Below, piece after piece: positions 28,922 through 38,053 of a stretch of DNA of 64,000 nucleotides (within the stretch, counting starts at the first letter, position 1; each line of letters starts with the position of its first letter). The stretch comes from [Erwinia] mediterraneensis (lineage in GTDB: Bacteria > Pseudomonadota > Gammaproteobacteria > Enterobacterales > Enterobacteriaceae). Both the position numbers and the translations under genes were made by a program. A model generated the notes under the pieces. It saw only the letters and a program-made list of their open reading frames with translations, was not told the DNA's origin and made no database searches. The stretch is taken from the NCBI RefSeq assembly GCF_900604315.1, contig NZ_LR026978.1, forward strand, positions 3,544,013-3,608,012. The letters are read 5' to 3'.

Positions 28922-30562
28922 TTAATGCTTAATGATATACAGGTTCTTGTCATAGACGTTATCGAGCGGATCTTTCCCGGTGTAACCGCCTACCCAGGGT
29001 TTCACCAGGCGCGCGTTCACATAGTAATAGACCGGTACGATAGCGGAATCTTTATCCAGAATCTGCTCAGCCTGCTGATAGTCAGCCGCACGCGCTTTAT
29101 CGTCTGCTGCGCCCAGCGCAGCGTGCAGCGCTTTATCAAAGGCGTCGCTCTTATAATGCGAGGTGTTGTTGCTGCTGTCAGAAAGCATGGTATTCAGGAA
29201 CGAAGTGGGTTCGTTATAGTCTGCACACCAGGCGGCACGCGCCACATCAAAGTTGCCCTGATGACGGGTATCCAGATAGGTTTTCCACTCCTGGTTTTCC
29301 AGTTTAACGTTAACGCCCAGATTTTTCTTCCAGATGGAAGAAGCCGCAATCGCCAGCTTTTTATGCAGATCTGAGGTGTTATAGAGCAGGTTAAAGGTCA
29401 GCGGCTTGTCAGCCGTGTAGCCCGCTTCCGCCAGCAGCTTTTTGGCTTCTTCGTTACGTTTTTCCTGTGACCATTTGAACCAGTCCGGCGGCAGTAGCTC
29501 TATCCCGTCAGTAGCAGGCGGCGTATAGCTGTAGGCAGGCACCTGGCCCTGGGCTAGCACTTTATTTACGATGATGTCACGATCGATACCCAGCTTCAGT
29601 GCCGCACGCACGCGCGGATCGGTGAACGGCGCTTTCTGGTTATTGATTTCGTAATAATAGGTGCAGAGATAAGGATCAACATGCAACTCTTTACCGTTGT
29701 CGCGCTGCAGCTTTTTGAACAGCTCGATCGGCATATTGTTGTAGGTCATATCGCTGCCGTTATCTGAGAAGTAACGGTTGACGTCACTGACCTCAGACGG
29801 GATCGGCAGAAAGGTGACTTTATCCAGCACGGTATGTTCGTTGTCCCAGTATTGCGGGTTACGCACCAGCACAATACGTTCGTTAATCACGTGCGATTCC
29901 AGTTTAAAGGCGCCGTTACCCACCCAGTTTTGCGGCTGCGTCCATTGATCGCCCGCTTTCTCAATGGCAGGTTTGTAGACCGGCGACATGGAAGGATGGA
30001 TCAACAGTTTAAAGAAATAAGGCACCGGCTCGCTCAGCGTCACTTCCAGCGTGTGATCGTCAATGGCTTTGACGCCCAGTTCAGAAGGCTTTTTCTTGCC
30101 GCTGATGATGTCATCCACATTCAGCAGATGACCATATTGCAGATAGCTGGCATAGGGGGATGCGGTTTTCGGATCCGCCAGACGCTGCCAGCTGTAAACG
30201 AAGTCCTGCGCGGTGACCGGCTCGCCGTTCGACCATTTGGCATTTTTGCGCAGATGGAAAGTCCAGACTTTGAAATCTTTATTGTCCCAGCTTTCCGCCA
30301 CGCCCGGTACCGGATGCCCTTGCGTGTTGCTGATCACCAGCCCTTCCAGCAGATCGCGGTTTACATTTGATTCCGGCACGCCCTCAATTTTATGCGGGTC
30401 CAGCGACTGAATTTCATCGCCGTTGCCCTTCACCAGTTCCTGCTTTGCTGCCAGTTCCACGCCAGCGGGAACGTCCGCGGCCAGAACAGGGTTGCCTGCC
30501 AGGGTGCTCAGCGCCGCCATAACGCCGACGGCCAGCAGGCTCTTTTTCGTGATGTTGGTCAT
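28922..30562 (-). CDS. oppA: Periplasmic oligopeptide-binding protein OppA
   Basis: Binds di- to pentapeptides of almost any sequence and delivers them to OppBCDF. Sec signal peptide ending NPVLA-ADVPAG; family signature in the region QSLDPHKIEGVPESNVNRDL; C-terminus GKDPLDNVYDKNLYIIKH close to E. coli. 546 residues. GGAG lies before the ATG at 30560-30562, and two hairpins sit in the leader just upstream. In E. coli oppA is repressed by the small RNA GcvB and is Lrp-linked; I did not confirm a GcvB site here. Confidence 0.97.
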   Translation of the reverse strand: MTNITKKSLLAVGVMAALSTLAGNPVLAADVPAGVELAAKQELVKGNGDEIQSLDPHKIEGVPESNVNRDLLEGLVISNTQGHPVPGVAESWDNKDFKVWTFHLRKNAKWSNGEPVTAQDFVYSWQRLADPKTASPYASYLQYGHLLNVDDIISGKKKPSELGVKAIDDHTLEVTLSEPVPYFFKLLIHPSMSPVYKPAIEKAGDQWTQPQNWVGNGAFKLESHVINERIVLVRNPQYWDNEHTVLDKVTFLPIPSEVSDVNRYFSDNGSDMTYNNMPIELFKKLQRDNGKELHVDPYLCTYYYEINNQKAPFTDPRVRAALKLGIDRDIIVNKVLAQGQVPAYSYTPPATDGIELLPPDWFKWSQEKRNEEAKKLLAEAGYTADKPLTFNLLYNTSDLHKKLAIAASSIWKKNLGVNVKLENQEWKTYLDTRHQGNFDVARAAWCADYNEPTSFLNTMLSDSSNNTSHYKSDAFDKALHAALGAADDKARAADYQQAEQILDKDSAIVPVYYYVNARLVKPWVGGYTGKDPLDNVYDKNLYIIKH

Positions 30563-30589
30563 TATTACACTCCAGTTTTTTTATAATCA

Positions 30590-30631
30590 CCGCAGCCAGT
30601 CGCGCTGCGGCGTCCCCCGTTTCCGGGACGC
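30590..30631 (-). promoter_or_regulatory. Double hairpin in the oppA 5' leader
   Basis: Two adjacent stems, CCGCAGC/GCTGCGG (30590-30610) and GCGTCCC/GGGACGC (30610-30631), lie 28-69 bases upstream of the oppA start. In the mRNA they would stack just ahead of the ribosome binding site. They might affect stability or small-RNA access; function inferred. Confidence 0.5.
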
Positions 30632-31315
30632 TTACTGCTGTGTTACACAGGAAGCGTATTAACCCCTGCAGGGGTCTTGCCATCACAACGTGCATCCTGG
30701 CTGTCTCGTCAGGTATGCCCGTCGCGTAAAGTTACCTGATCTGTCCGCTTGTCGAACGGCTCTCTCCCCGCAACGCACGCCGGATCTCGCTGCCTGCCCT
30801 GCGCTTTATCCATGGCACCAGGGAGAGGCGGTGAGCAGAGCATTCAGTGATAAACAGGGATTACGCTGCCGCTGCGGTTTTATGTAAAGGAGAGCGTTGT
30901 CGCGCGTTTCGCCATCTCATTAAAAAAACGCCAGGCTTTAAACACCATCCAGAAAGTAAGTAAGCAAAATCCGTACTCGTTTTACTTTCTACCCTGAAAA
31001 ATTTCAGTGCGGAGAAAATTAACAGAACATTTCCCTGGGTAGCAAAACAAAAATAACCATAATGTTAACTAATTCTCTTTTATCACGACTTTTGTCAGGG
31101 GGAAAGTGTTAATTTTCGCACCAAAATATCAGTTAACACATTGATTTTTAGGCGTTGGTTTTAACCAGTACCCGGCAGACAGACAGGCAGCTTTGTGACC
31201 CCTGATTTGTTCACATAATGTTTTCACATGAGGGATATTCATCATAAAAAAACCGTCATTTCAGGCATCCGGCGCTAAATACGCCAGATGATTCCTGGAA
31301 AGTAGCATTTTATCT

Positions 31316-31331
31316 TGTGATAATTATCACA
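31316..31331. promoter_or_regulatory. CRP-type palindrome upstream of oppA
   Basis: TGTGATAATTATCACA is a perfect 16-bp palindrome and an exact match to the CRP consensus TGTGA-N6-TCACA. It lies 754 bases upstream of oppA and 178 bases beyond the ychE stop. The only downstream gene it could serve is the opp operon. Confidence 0.6.
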
Positions 31332-31422
31332 TTGTCAGGCGCAAGATGACGCCAGGGGAGGCACGCCAGTAATGGCGCTGATAATGACATCGCGCTATTA
31401 AGCAACGTGAATAGTGTCCTTG

Positions 31423-31457
31423 TTATGGTGCATCAGTTTGCCCTGATTGCACCATAA
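31423..31457 (-). terminator. Hairpin downstream of ychE
   Basis: Stem TTATGGTGCATCAG pairs with CTGAT-T-GCACCATAA, with one bulged T and a six-base loop, about 50 bases after the ychE stop. There is no T-run of note, so termination is uncertain. Confidence 0.45.
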
Positions 31458-31508
31458 AGGGTCAAAATAAGATTTGTAAGAAAAAATAAGTGGAGCTACC
31501 CAGCCGGT

Positions 31509-32171
31509 TTAATTCAGCAAACCGGGGAAGGTGGCTTTTATGCCGGTGACCACAAATTCAATGCCCAACGCCATCAACAATAATCCCATGATACGCGTAA
31601 TGACGTTAATGCCCGTCTGGCCCAGTACCCGTACCATCAGCGGAGCAGCGCGGAAAAGCAGCCAGCAGCAAAAGGCAAAAATAGCGATAGCCAGACTGAA
31701 ACCCAGCAGATTCAGCCAGCTATGGTAACGCGTGCTCCAGACAATGGTCGAGCTGATAGCTCCCGGTCCGGCCATCAATGGCAGTGCCAGAGGCACCACG
31801 CCAATGCTTTCACGAATGGCCGTCTCCGATTTCTCCTGTTTATTCTGTTTATCTTCACCCAGTTTACCGCTGATCATCGACATGGCGATGGTGACCACCA
31901 GAATACCTCCGGCGATGCGGAAAGAATCTATCGAGATGCCAAACAGGCGCAGAATAGCATCGCCTAAAAACAACGAGGTCCAGAGAATGATGGCGACGGC
32001 AAGGTTCGCCGTCATGTTGGTTTTATTTCTTTCGGCGACCGCCTGATAGCTGGTCATGCTGATGAAAACCGGAATAATGCCCACCGGGTTAACCAGTGCA
32101 AACAGGCCGATAAAAAACTTAATGTAACCTGATAAATCCAGAATAGCTGGGTTCAAAGAGAGCTCCGTCAC
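31509..32171 (-). CDS. ychE: YchE, MarC-family inner-membrane protein
   Basis: Polytopic membrane protein of the MarC/UPF0056 family; its transport role is unproven. 220 residues with six hydrophobic segments and the family motif GLFALVNPVGIIPVF near the N-terminus. MAGPGAISSTIV follows the central loop, which is charged (GKLGEDKQNKQEKSE). It is divergent from adhE, as in E. coli. Confidence 0.93.
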   Translation of the reverse strand: MTELSLNPAILDLSGYIKFFIGLFALVNPVGIIPVFISMTSYQAVAERNKTNMTANLAVAIILWTSLFLGDAILRLFGISIDSFRIAGGILVVTIAMSMISGKLGEDKQNKQEKSETAIRESIGVVPLALPLMAGPGAISSTIVWSTRYHSWLNLLGFSLAIAIFAFCCWLLFRAAPLMVRVLGQTGINVITRIMGLLLMALGIEFVVTGIKATFPGLLN

Positions 32172-32555
32172 GCCAGGAAATTTCGCGCATAATGTAGTGC
32201 AAAAGCGGCAGTCGAGCCAGCACCATTGTTAAAACAGAGTGAAATGCCCTGCTTAATTTTCGCTCTGCTCGCTGTTGTTGCCACCTTGCTTTGCTGAGCA
32301 CAATCCCCCGCTTCGCCTCGTGAAAAAACCGCAACTGAAACGAGTCAGCTTGCACAAAAATTGATCTACATCAAGCTCCCCCACAGCTAAACCCGATACT
32401 CTTTTTGTAACGAAAACGTTTCAGGCGCAATTTCCATGCTGACGAGCCGCAAACCCTTTCAGTAAACGGAAAACTTTCCCGCCCTCCTGTTATGCAATGT
32501 GACGACTGAGCGGGCATGTTTACTAAAAGAGTTTAATTTCCTTCAGGAGAGCATC
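32172..32555. other. Divergent ychE-adhE regulatory region
   Basis: 384 non-coding bases between divergent genes. They contain an exact FNR box (32361-32374) and a CTTTTTGTAACG stretch downstream that may hold a promoter. The adhE ATG is preceded by a good TCAGGAGAG site. E. coli adhE is controlled from a long upstream region by Cra, Fis, NarL and others; I did not find individual sites for these. Confidence 0.55.
32361..32374 (+). promoter_or_regulatory. FNR box upstream of adhE
   Basis: TTGATCTACATCAA is an exact TTGAT-N4-ATCAA match, 182-195 bases upstream of adhE. It suits an anaerobic fermentation gene. It might alternatively act on ychE, whose start is 190 bases away on the other side. 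Confidence 0.65.
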
Positions 32556-35243
32556 ATGGCCGTTACAAATGTCGCTGAACTTAATGCGCTGGTTGAACGT
32601 GTGAAACATGCCCAGCGTGAGTATGCCAGCTTCACTCAGGAACAGGTTGATAAGATTTTCCGCGCGGCAGCCCTCGCCGCTGCCGATGCCCGTATTCCTC
32701 TGGCGAAAATGGCGGTTGCCGAATCCGGCATGGGGATTGTGGAAGACAAGGTCATCAAAAACCACTTCGCTTCCGAATATATCTATAACGCCTATAAAGA
32801 TGAGCAGACCTGCGGCGTGCTGGCCAGTGACGATACCTTCGGCACCCTGACCATCGCCGAGCCGGTAGGGGTCATTTGCGGCATTGTGCCGACCACCAAC
32901 CCCACTTCTACCGCTATTTTTAAAGCGTTGATCAGCCTGAAAACCCGTAATGCTATCATTTTCTCCCCGCACCCGCGCGCCAAAAACGCCACCAACAAAG
33001 CCGCTGACATTGTACTGCAGGCTGCCGTCGCTGCTGGCGCGCCGAAAGATATTATCGGCTGGATCGATGAGCCCTCCGTTGAACTGTCAAATCAACTGAT
33101 GCACCATCCGGATATCAATCTGATCCTGGCCACAGGTGGCCCGGGCATGGTGAAAGCGGCCTACAGTTCCGGTAAGCCCGCAATAGGCGTTGGTGCCGGT
33201 AATACGCCGGTGGTGATTGACGAAAGCGCCGACATCAAACGGGCCGTGGCGTCGATTCTGATGTCCAAAACCTTTGATAATGGCGTGATCTGCGCCTCTG
33301 AACAATCAGTGATTGTGGTGGATAGCGTCTACGATGCTGTTCGCGAGCGTTTCGCCGGTCATGGCGGTTATCTGCTACAAGGACAGGAATTACAGGCGGT
33401 GCAGAATGTGATCCTGAAAAACGGCGCGCTTAACGCAGCGATTGTCGGTCAGCCTGCGATAAAAATCGCGGCGCTGGCAGGCATCAGCGTGCCGGATACC
33501 ACAAAAATTCTGATCGGTGAAGTTGAACGGGTTGACGAGTCGGAGCCCTTTGCCCATGAAAAGCTGTCGCCGACGCTGGCGATGTATCGCGCCACCACCT
33601 TTGAAGATGCCGTTGAGAAAGCGGAAAAACTGGTTGCGATGGGCGGTATCGGCCATACCTCCTGCCTTTATACTGACCAGGATAATCAGCGCGAGCGCGT
33701 GCATTACTTTGGCGACAAAATGAAAACCGCGCGTATTCTGATCAATACCCCGGCCTCACAGGGCGGCATTGGCGACCTGTATAATTTCAAACTGGCCCCT
33801 TCGCTGACGCTGGGTTGCGGCTCCTGGGGCGGCAACTCCATTTCTGAAAACGTCGGCCCGAAACACCTGATCAATAAGAAAACCGTGGCCAAGCGAGCTG
33901 AAAATATGTTGTGGCACAAACTCCCGAAATCGATCTATTTCCGTCGTGGCTCCCTGCCCGTCGCGCTGGAGGAAGTGGCCAGCGATGGCGCAAAACGTGC
34001 CTTTATCGTTACTGACCGTTTCCTCTTTAATAATGGCTATGCGGATCAGGTGACGCGCGTGCTGAAGGCGCACGGCATCGAAACAGAGGTGTTCTTTGAG
34101 GTGGAAGCCGATCCCACCCTGAGCATCGTACGTAAAGGGGCCGCCCAGATGCACAGCTTTAAGCCTGATGTGATTATCGCGCTGGGTGGCGGCTCGCCGA
34201 TGGATGCCGCGAAAATTATGTGGGTGATGTATGAACATCCTGAAACCCATTTTGAAGAGTTGGCGCTGCGCTTTATGGATATCCGTAAACGCATCTATAA
34301 ATTCCCAAAAATGGGCGTGAAGGCACGTCTGATTGCCATCACAACGACTTCCGGCACCGGCTCTGAAGTTACCCCCTTCGCGGTGGTGACCGATGATGCT
34401 ACCGGCCAGAAATATCCGCTGGCGGATTATGCCCTGACGCCTGATATGGCCATCGTTGATGCCAATCTGGTAATGAACATGCCGCGTTCCCTGTGCGCCT
34501 TTGGCGGTCTGGATGCGGTCACCCATGCACTTGAGGCTTATGTGTCGGTATTAGCGAATGAGTATTCTGATGGACAGGCATTACAGGCGCTGAAACTGCT
34601 GAAAGAGAACCTGCCCGCCAGCTATCGGGATGGTGCAAAAAATCCGGTAGCGCGCGAACGCGTGCATAACGCCGCAACCATTGCCGGTATCGCTTTTGCC
34701 AACGCCTTCCTGGGAGTGTGTCACTCCATGGCGCACAAGCTGGGCTCAGAATTTCATATCCCGCACGGTCTGGCCAATGCCCTGCTGATTGCCAACGTCA
34801 TTCGCTACAATGCTAACGACAACCCGACCAAGCAGACCGCGTTCAGTCAGTATGATCGCCCGCAGGCGCGCCGCCGTTATGCCGAAATTGCAGATCACCT
34901 GGGTTTAAGCGCCCCTGGCGATCGTACCACACAGAAAATCGAGAGACTGCTGGCATGGCTGGAGGAGATGAAAACCGCGCTGGGAATTCCGCAATCAATC
35001 CGTGAAGCAGGCGTGCAGGAAGCGGATTTTCTGGCGAAGGTCGATAAACTGGCGGATGACGCCTTTGATGACCAGTGTACCGGCGCCAACCCGCGCTATC
35101 CGTTAATTACCGAGCTGAAACAGATTATGCTGGACAGCTTTTACGGGCGGAAATTTGTCGAGCCCTTTGCGACTGAAGCTGAGGTTGCTCTTGTCCCGCC
35201 GGTAAAGCGCGAAAAAGCGGACAAAAACACCACCAAAGCGTAA
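32556..35243 (+). CDS. adhE: AdhE, bifunctional acetaldehyde-CoA/alcohol dehydrogenase
   Basis: Reduces acetyl-CoA to acetaldehyde and then ethanol in fermentation. It forms helical spirosomes. The N-terminal aldehyde dehydrogenase half has its catalytic Cys in NGVICASEQS near residue 246. The C-terminal iron-dependent alcohol dehydrogenase half has GGGSPMDAAK and iron ligands in DAVTHALEAY and HSMAHKLGSEFHIPHG. 895 residues from ATG 32556 (MAVTNVAELN), which has GGAGA upstream; the ORF opens further back without conservation. Confidence 0.97.
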   Translation: MAVTNVAELNALVERVKHAQREYASFTQEQVDKIFRAAALAAADARIPLAKMAVAESGMGIVEDKVIKNHFASEYIYNAYKDEQTCGVLASDDTFGTLTIAEPVGVICGIVPTTNPTSTAIFKALISLKTRNAIIFSPHPRAKNATNKAADIVLQAAVAAGAPKDIIGWIDEPSVELSNQLMHHPDINLILATGGPGMVKAAYSSGKPAIGVGAGNTPVVIDESADIKRAVASILMSKTFDNGVICASEQSVIVVDSVYDAVRERFAGHGGYLLQGQELQAVQNVILKNGALNAAIVGQPAIKIAALAGISVPDTTKILIGEVERVDESEPFAHEKLSPTLAMYRATTFEDAVEKAEKLVAMGGIGHTSCLYTDQDNQRERVHYFGDKMKTARILINTPASQGGIGDLYNFKLAPSLTLGCGSWGGNSISENVGPKHLINKKTVAKRAENMLWHKLPKSIYFRRGSLPVALEEVASDGAKRAFIVTDRFLFNNGYADQVTRVLKAHGIETEVFFEVEADPTLSIVRKGAAQMHSFKPDVIIALGGGSPMDAAKIMWVMYEHPETHFEELALRFMDIRKRIYKFPKMGVKARLIAITTTSGTGSEVTPFAVVTDDATGQKYPLADYALTPDMAIVDANLVMNMPRSLCAFGGLDAVTHALEAYVSVLANEYSDGQALQALKLLKENLPASYRDGAKNPVARERVHNAATIAGIAFANAFLGVCHSMAHKLGSEFHIPHGLANALLIANVIRYNANDNPTKQTAFSQYDRPQARRRYAEIADHLGLSAPGDRTTQKIERLLAWLEEMKTALGIPQSIREAGVQEADFLAKVDKLADDAFDDQCTGANPRYPLITELKQIMLDSFYGRKFVEPFATEAEVALVPPVKREKADKNTTKA

Positions 35244-35297
35244 AGCGCCTGCAGTAGCCCCCCAGCGTCAGGGGGAGGCTCTTCCTGGCGCTCCCCG

Positions 35298-35319
35298 AAC
35301 CCGGCACTGCCGGGTTTTG
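35298..35319 (+). terminator. adhE terminator
   Basis: Stem AACCCGGC/GCCGGGTT followed by TTTTGT, 55 bases after the adhE stop. Confidence 0.85.
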
Positions 35320-35419
35320 TCTGTAGAGGCGCGCTTTACCGCAGCAGAGCGCGCCTGTCTGCTCCTCTTTCTGCCCACTCGCCCGTCCGCATCACTGCGG
35401 CGTTGCACGCCGTAGCTCG

Positions 35420-36052
35420 TCAGCCCTGTTCACCGGAAGTAGAGACGCCGGCACTGTGAACCGGCTGCAAACTGCCCTCTTCTATGGCCTGCTTATAGTG
35501 TTTGCGGCAGACGGAAATATAACGCTCATTACCCCCGATCACCACCTGCTCCCCCTCGCTGAAGGGTTTGCCCTCACTGTCGAGACGCAGAACCATGGTC
35601 GCCTTACGTCCGCAATGACAGATGGTTTTGAGTTCAACCAGTTTATCTGCCCACGCCAGAAGATAATGGCTGCCGGTAAAGAGCTCGCCGCGGAAATCGG
35701 TACGTAAACCGTAACAGAGCACGGGAATATCGAGTTCATCCACTACGTCGGAAAGCCCTTTTACCTGCTCACGAGTAAGAAACTGACTCTCATCAACCAG
35801 CACGCAATGAACGCTCTGGTGCGCATGCGCTGCGGCAATGTCAGCGGCAATATCTGTGGCGCTATTAAAAAGCGATGCCGGAGAAGAAAGGCCAATACGC
35901 GAACTGACTTTGCCGCTACCGAATCGGTCGTCAATTTCGGCCGTATAGACCAGCGTGCGCATGCCCCGTTCCTGATAATTATAAGAAGACTGCAATAAAG
36001 CCGTTGATTTACCGGCGTTCATCGCGGAGTAATAAAAATACAGCTGTGCCAT
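35420..36052 (-). CDS. tdk: Thymidine kinase
   Basis: Type II thymidine kinase of the salvage pathway. P-loop SAMNAGKST at residues 9-17, Walker B-like VLVDESQFL, lasso region SGCHY-equivalent ISVCRKHY, and zinc cysteines in CHCGRKA and the C-terminal pair. 210 residues. It converges on adhE and diverges from hns, as in E. coli. Confidence 0.96.
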   Translation of the reverse strand: MAQLYFYYSAMNAGKSTALLQSSYNYQERGMRTLVYTAEIDDRFGSGKVSSRIGLSSPASLFNSATDIAADIAAAHAHQSVHCVLVDESQFLTREQVKGLSDVVDELDIPVLCYGLRTDFRGELFTGSHYLLAWADKLVELKTICHCGRKATMVLRLDSEGKPFSEGEQVVIGGNERYISVCRKHYKQAIEEGSLQPVHSAGVSTSGEQG

Positions 36053-36512
36053 CGCGCAACGCTCTCATTGAGATGTATAAATTTGTTGGCACGAAGTTTA
36101 TCATAAAGCGCAGCGCACGCCGGAGTGCTTTATTCACGAAGAAACGCACAAAAGAGAAGCAAAACAGCAAGGTTAGCGCACGGTTTTTCTGTCACCAGCC
36201 AGAAAGTTAATGAATACCCACAAAAAAAATATGCCAGCACGTTGTTTTTTTCATCACTATTTTCTGAATTACTGCCGCCCGCCTTTAATTCCCCCCCTGA
36301 TTTTCACTATCACTCACGCCTCAGCACTTAAAAGAAAAAGGCAGAGATAACTAATAAATGTTAGTTGTAAATTTTCATAAAATAGCGGGCGCTGTTTACT
36401 CTTTTTGCGCTTTTTACTTTCCCGCCCACTTAACTATTGAAGTTCTTTTATGCCACCACTATTATTAGCGGGCAGAACAATTCTCCCACCATAATATTCA
36501 GAGATTAGGACA
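36053..36512. other. tdk-hns divergent intergenic region
   Basis: 460 bases, strongly A+T-rich, no gene seen. The hns promoter lies at the right end (36437-36465). Curved A/T tracts such as those around 36225-36260 and 36350-36385 would suit H-NS autoregulation, which is known in E. coli; binding here is inferred. Confidence 0.55.
36437..36465 (+). promoter_or_regulatory. hns promoter
   Basis: TTGAAG (36437-36442), 17-base spacer, TATTAT (36460-36465), then a G+C discriminator TAGCGGGC. The start codon is 48 bases beyond the -10 box. Confidence 0.6.
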
Positions 36513-36920
36513 ATGAGCGAAGCACTTAAAATTCTTAATAATATCCGTACATTGCGCGCGCAAGCCAGAGAATGTTCACTGGAAACGCTGGAAGAAATGC
36601 TGGAAAAACTTGAAGTCGTGGTTAATGAACGCCGCGAAGAAGAGTCTCATGCTCAGGCAGAAAATGAAGAGCGCATTCGTAAATTAGCCCAGTATCGTGA
36701 AATGCTGATTGCTGACGGAATCGATCCCAACGAATTACTGCAGTCATTAGCTGAAACCAAAACCACCACCAAAGCGAAACGTGCTGCGCGTCCGGCGAAA
36801 TATCAGTACACCAACGAAAATGGTGAAACGCAGACCTGGACCGGTCAGGGCCGTACTCCCGCAGTGATTAAAAAAGCAATCGAAGAGCAAGGTAAAAAGC
36901 TGGAAGACTTCCTGCTGTAA
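36513..36920 (+). CDS. hns: H-NS nucleoid-associated silencer
   Basis: Global repressor that coats A+T-rich DNA. 135 residues: an N-terminal coiled-coil oligomerisation domain (residues 1-65), a flexible linker ([15 protein letters not shown]), and a C-terminal DNA-binding domain with [15 protein letters not shown], where QGR is the minor-groove hook. TTAGGAC precedes the ATG. Context (tdk, galU) is that of hns rather than the paralogue stpA. Confidence 0.97.
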   Translation: MSEALKILNNIRTLRAQARECSLETLEEMLEKLEVVVNERREEESHAQAENEERIRKLAQYREMLIADGIDPNELLQSLAETKTTTKAKRAARPAKYQYTNENGETQTWTGQGRTPAVIKKAIEEQGKKLEDFLL

Positions 36921-36993
36921 ACCTGCCAGTCATGTGCTTCATCAGGTCAGCTTAGCCAGGGAGAGGTTTTGACATGTTGTCGTTAACATCAGG

Positions 36994-37023
36994 AAAAAAA
37001 GGAAGCCTCAGGCTTCCTTTTTT
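36994..37023. terminator. Bidirectional terminator between hns and uge
   Basis: GGAAGCC/GGCTTCC stem with seven A on one side and six T on the other, serving hns on plus and the galU-ugd-uge cluster on minus. Confidence 0.92.
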
Positions 37024-37031
37024 ACGTCACG

Positions 37032-38039
37032 TTAAACATGGTAGAACTGACGATACCAGTCGACAAAGCGTTGTACACCCTCTGCTACGCTGGTTTGCGG
37101 CCTGAAGCCGATAGCGTTGTATAACGCCTGGGTATCAGCACTGGTTTCCAGCACATCGCCCGGCTGCATGGGCAGCATATTTTTTTTCGCTGTGGTTCCC
37201 AGCGCCTTTTCCAGAGCTTCAATATAAGCCATTAAGGTCACCGGTTGACTGTTACCAATGTTATAAACCCGATATGGTGCCGAACTGGTTGCCGGTGAAC
37301 CCGTTTCAACCGTCCAGTTTTCATCTTTTTGTGGGATCACATCCTGTAATCGCACTATCGCTTCGGCAATATCATCAATATAGGTAAAGTCGCGCTTCAT
37401 TTGCCCGTTGTTATAAACGTCGATGTTTTCTCCTGCGATTATCGCACGAGTAAATTTAAACAACGCCATATCCGGACGGCCCCAGGGACCATAGACAGTA
37501 AAGAAACGTAATCCGGTGGTGGGCAAATTATAAAGATGTGAGTAAGTGTGCGACATCAATTCATTGGCTTTCTTTGTCGCTGCATAAAGTGATACCGGGT
37601 GATCCACACTGTCATCAGTCGAAAAAGGCATTTTACGATTCAGGCCATAAACCGAGCTGGAAGAGGCGTACAGTAAATGCTCGACTTTATGCTGGCGACA
37701 CCCTTCCAGAATATTCAGATGCCCGATGAGATTAGCATCTGCATAGGCGTGCGGATTATCAATGGAATAGCGTACCCCTGCCTGCGCGCCTAAATGGATA
37801 ACACGCTGAATCGGGTATTGCTGAAACAGGGAAGCGATCGCCTGACGATCGGCTAAGTCAGCATGAACGAAGTGGAAGTCGGGATAGTGGCTAATCTGAT
37901 CCAGACGGGCTTGTTTAAGCGTAACGTCGTAATAATCATTCAGGTTGTCGAGACCAACAACCTGGTGACCGGCGGCCAACAGACGTTGGCTGACATGAAA
38001 ACCAATAAATCCTGCGGCGCCGGTTACCAGAAAGTTCAT
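37032..38039 (-). CDS. uge: UDP-glucuronate 4-epimerase (NAD-dependent)
   Basis: Extended SDR epimerase of 335 residues. NAD motif TGAAGFIG at 7-14, HLGAQAGVRYSI, substrate-contact SSSSVYG, catalytic YAATKKANE, and GPWGRPDMALFKF, which is typical of UDP-glucuronate epimerases rather than GalE. It converts UDP-GlcA to UDP-GalA. It lies 14 bases after ugd, whose product is its substrate. The specific activity is inferred from family and context. The symbol follows Klebsiella usage. Confidence 0.85.
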   Translation of the reverse strand: MNFLVTGAAGFIGFHVSQRLLAAGHQVVGLDNLNDYYDVTLKQARLDQISHYPDFHFVHADLADRQAIASLFQQYPIQRVIHLGAQAGVRYSIDNPHAYADANLIGHLNILEGCRQHKVEHLLYASSSSVYGLNRKMPFSTDDSVDHPVSLYAATKKANELMSHTYSHLYNLPTTGLRFFTVYGPWGRPDMALFKFTRAIIAGENIDVYNNGQMKRDFTYIDDIAEAIVRLQDVIPQKDENWTVETGSPATSSAPYRVYNIGNSQPVTLMAYIEALEKALGTTAKKNMLPMQPGDVLETSADTQALYNAIGFRPQTSVAEGVQRFVDWYRQFYHV

Positions 38040-38053
38040 AAATCCCTCATCAA

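Larger units (their letters stand above)
30632..31508. other. oppA-ychE intergenic region
   Basis: Nearly 900 bases without a credible gene. It must hold the opp promoter and a long leader. Observed: an exact CRP palindrome (31316-31331), a GGCG..CGCC hairpin near 31268-31290, and a large hairpin after ychE (31423-31457). The distal half (30920-31260) is A+T-rich. I cannot assign the opp -10/-35 boxes with confidence. Confidence 0.6.

Noticed and set aside
30690-30887. 65-codon ORF in the oppA-ychE interval
   Set aside because: Composition is biased by structured leader sequence, and there is no ribosome binding site or relative. I treat the interval as regulatory.
31423-31457. NtrC site suggested by GGTGCA and TGCACC
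   Set aside because: The half-sites are in the reverse order to the NtrC consensus (TGCACC-N5-GGTGCA). They fit a hairpin better.
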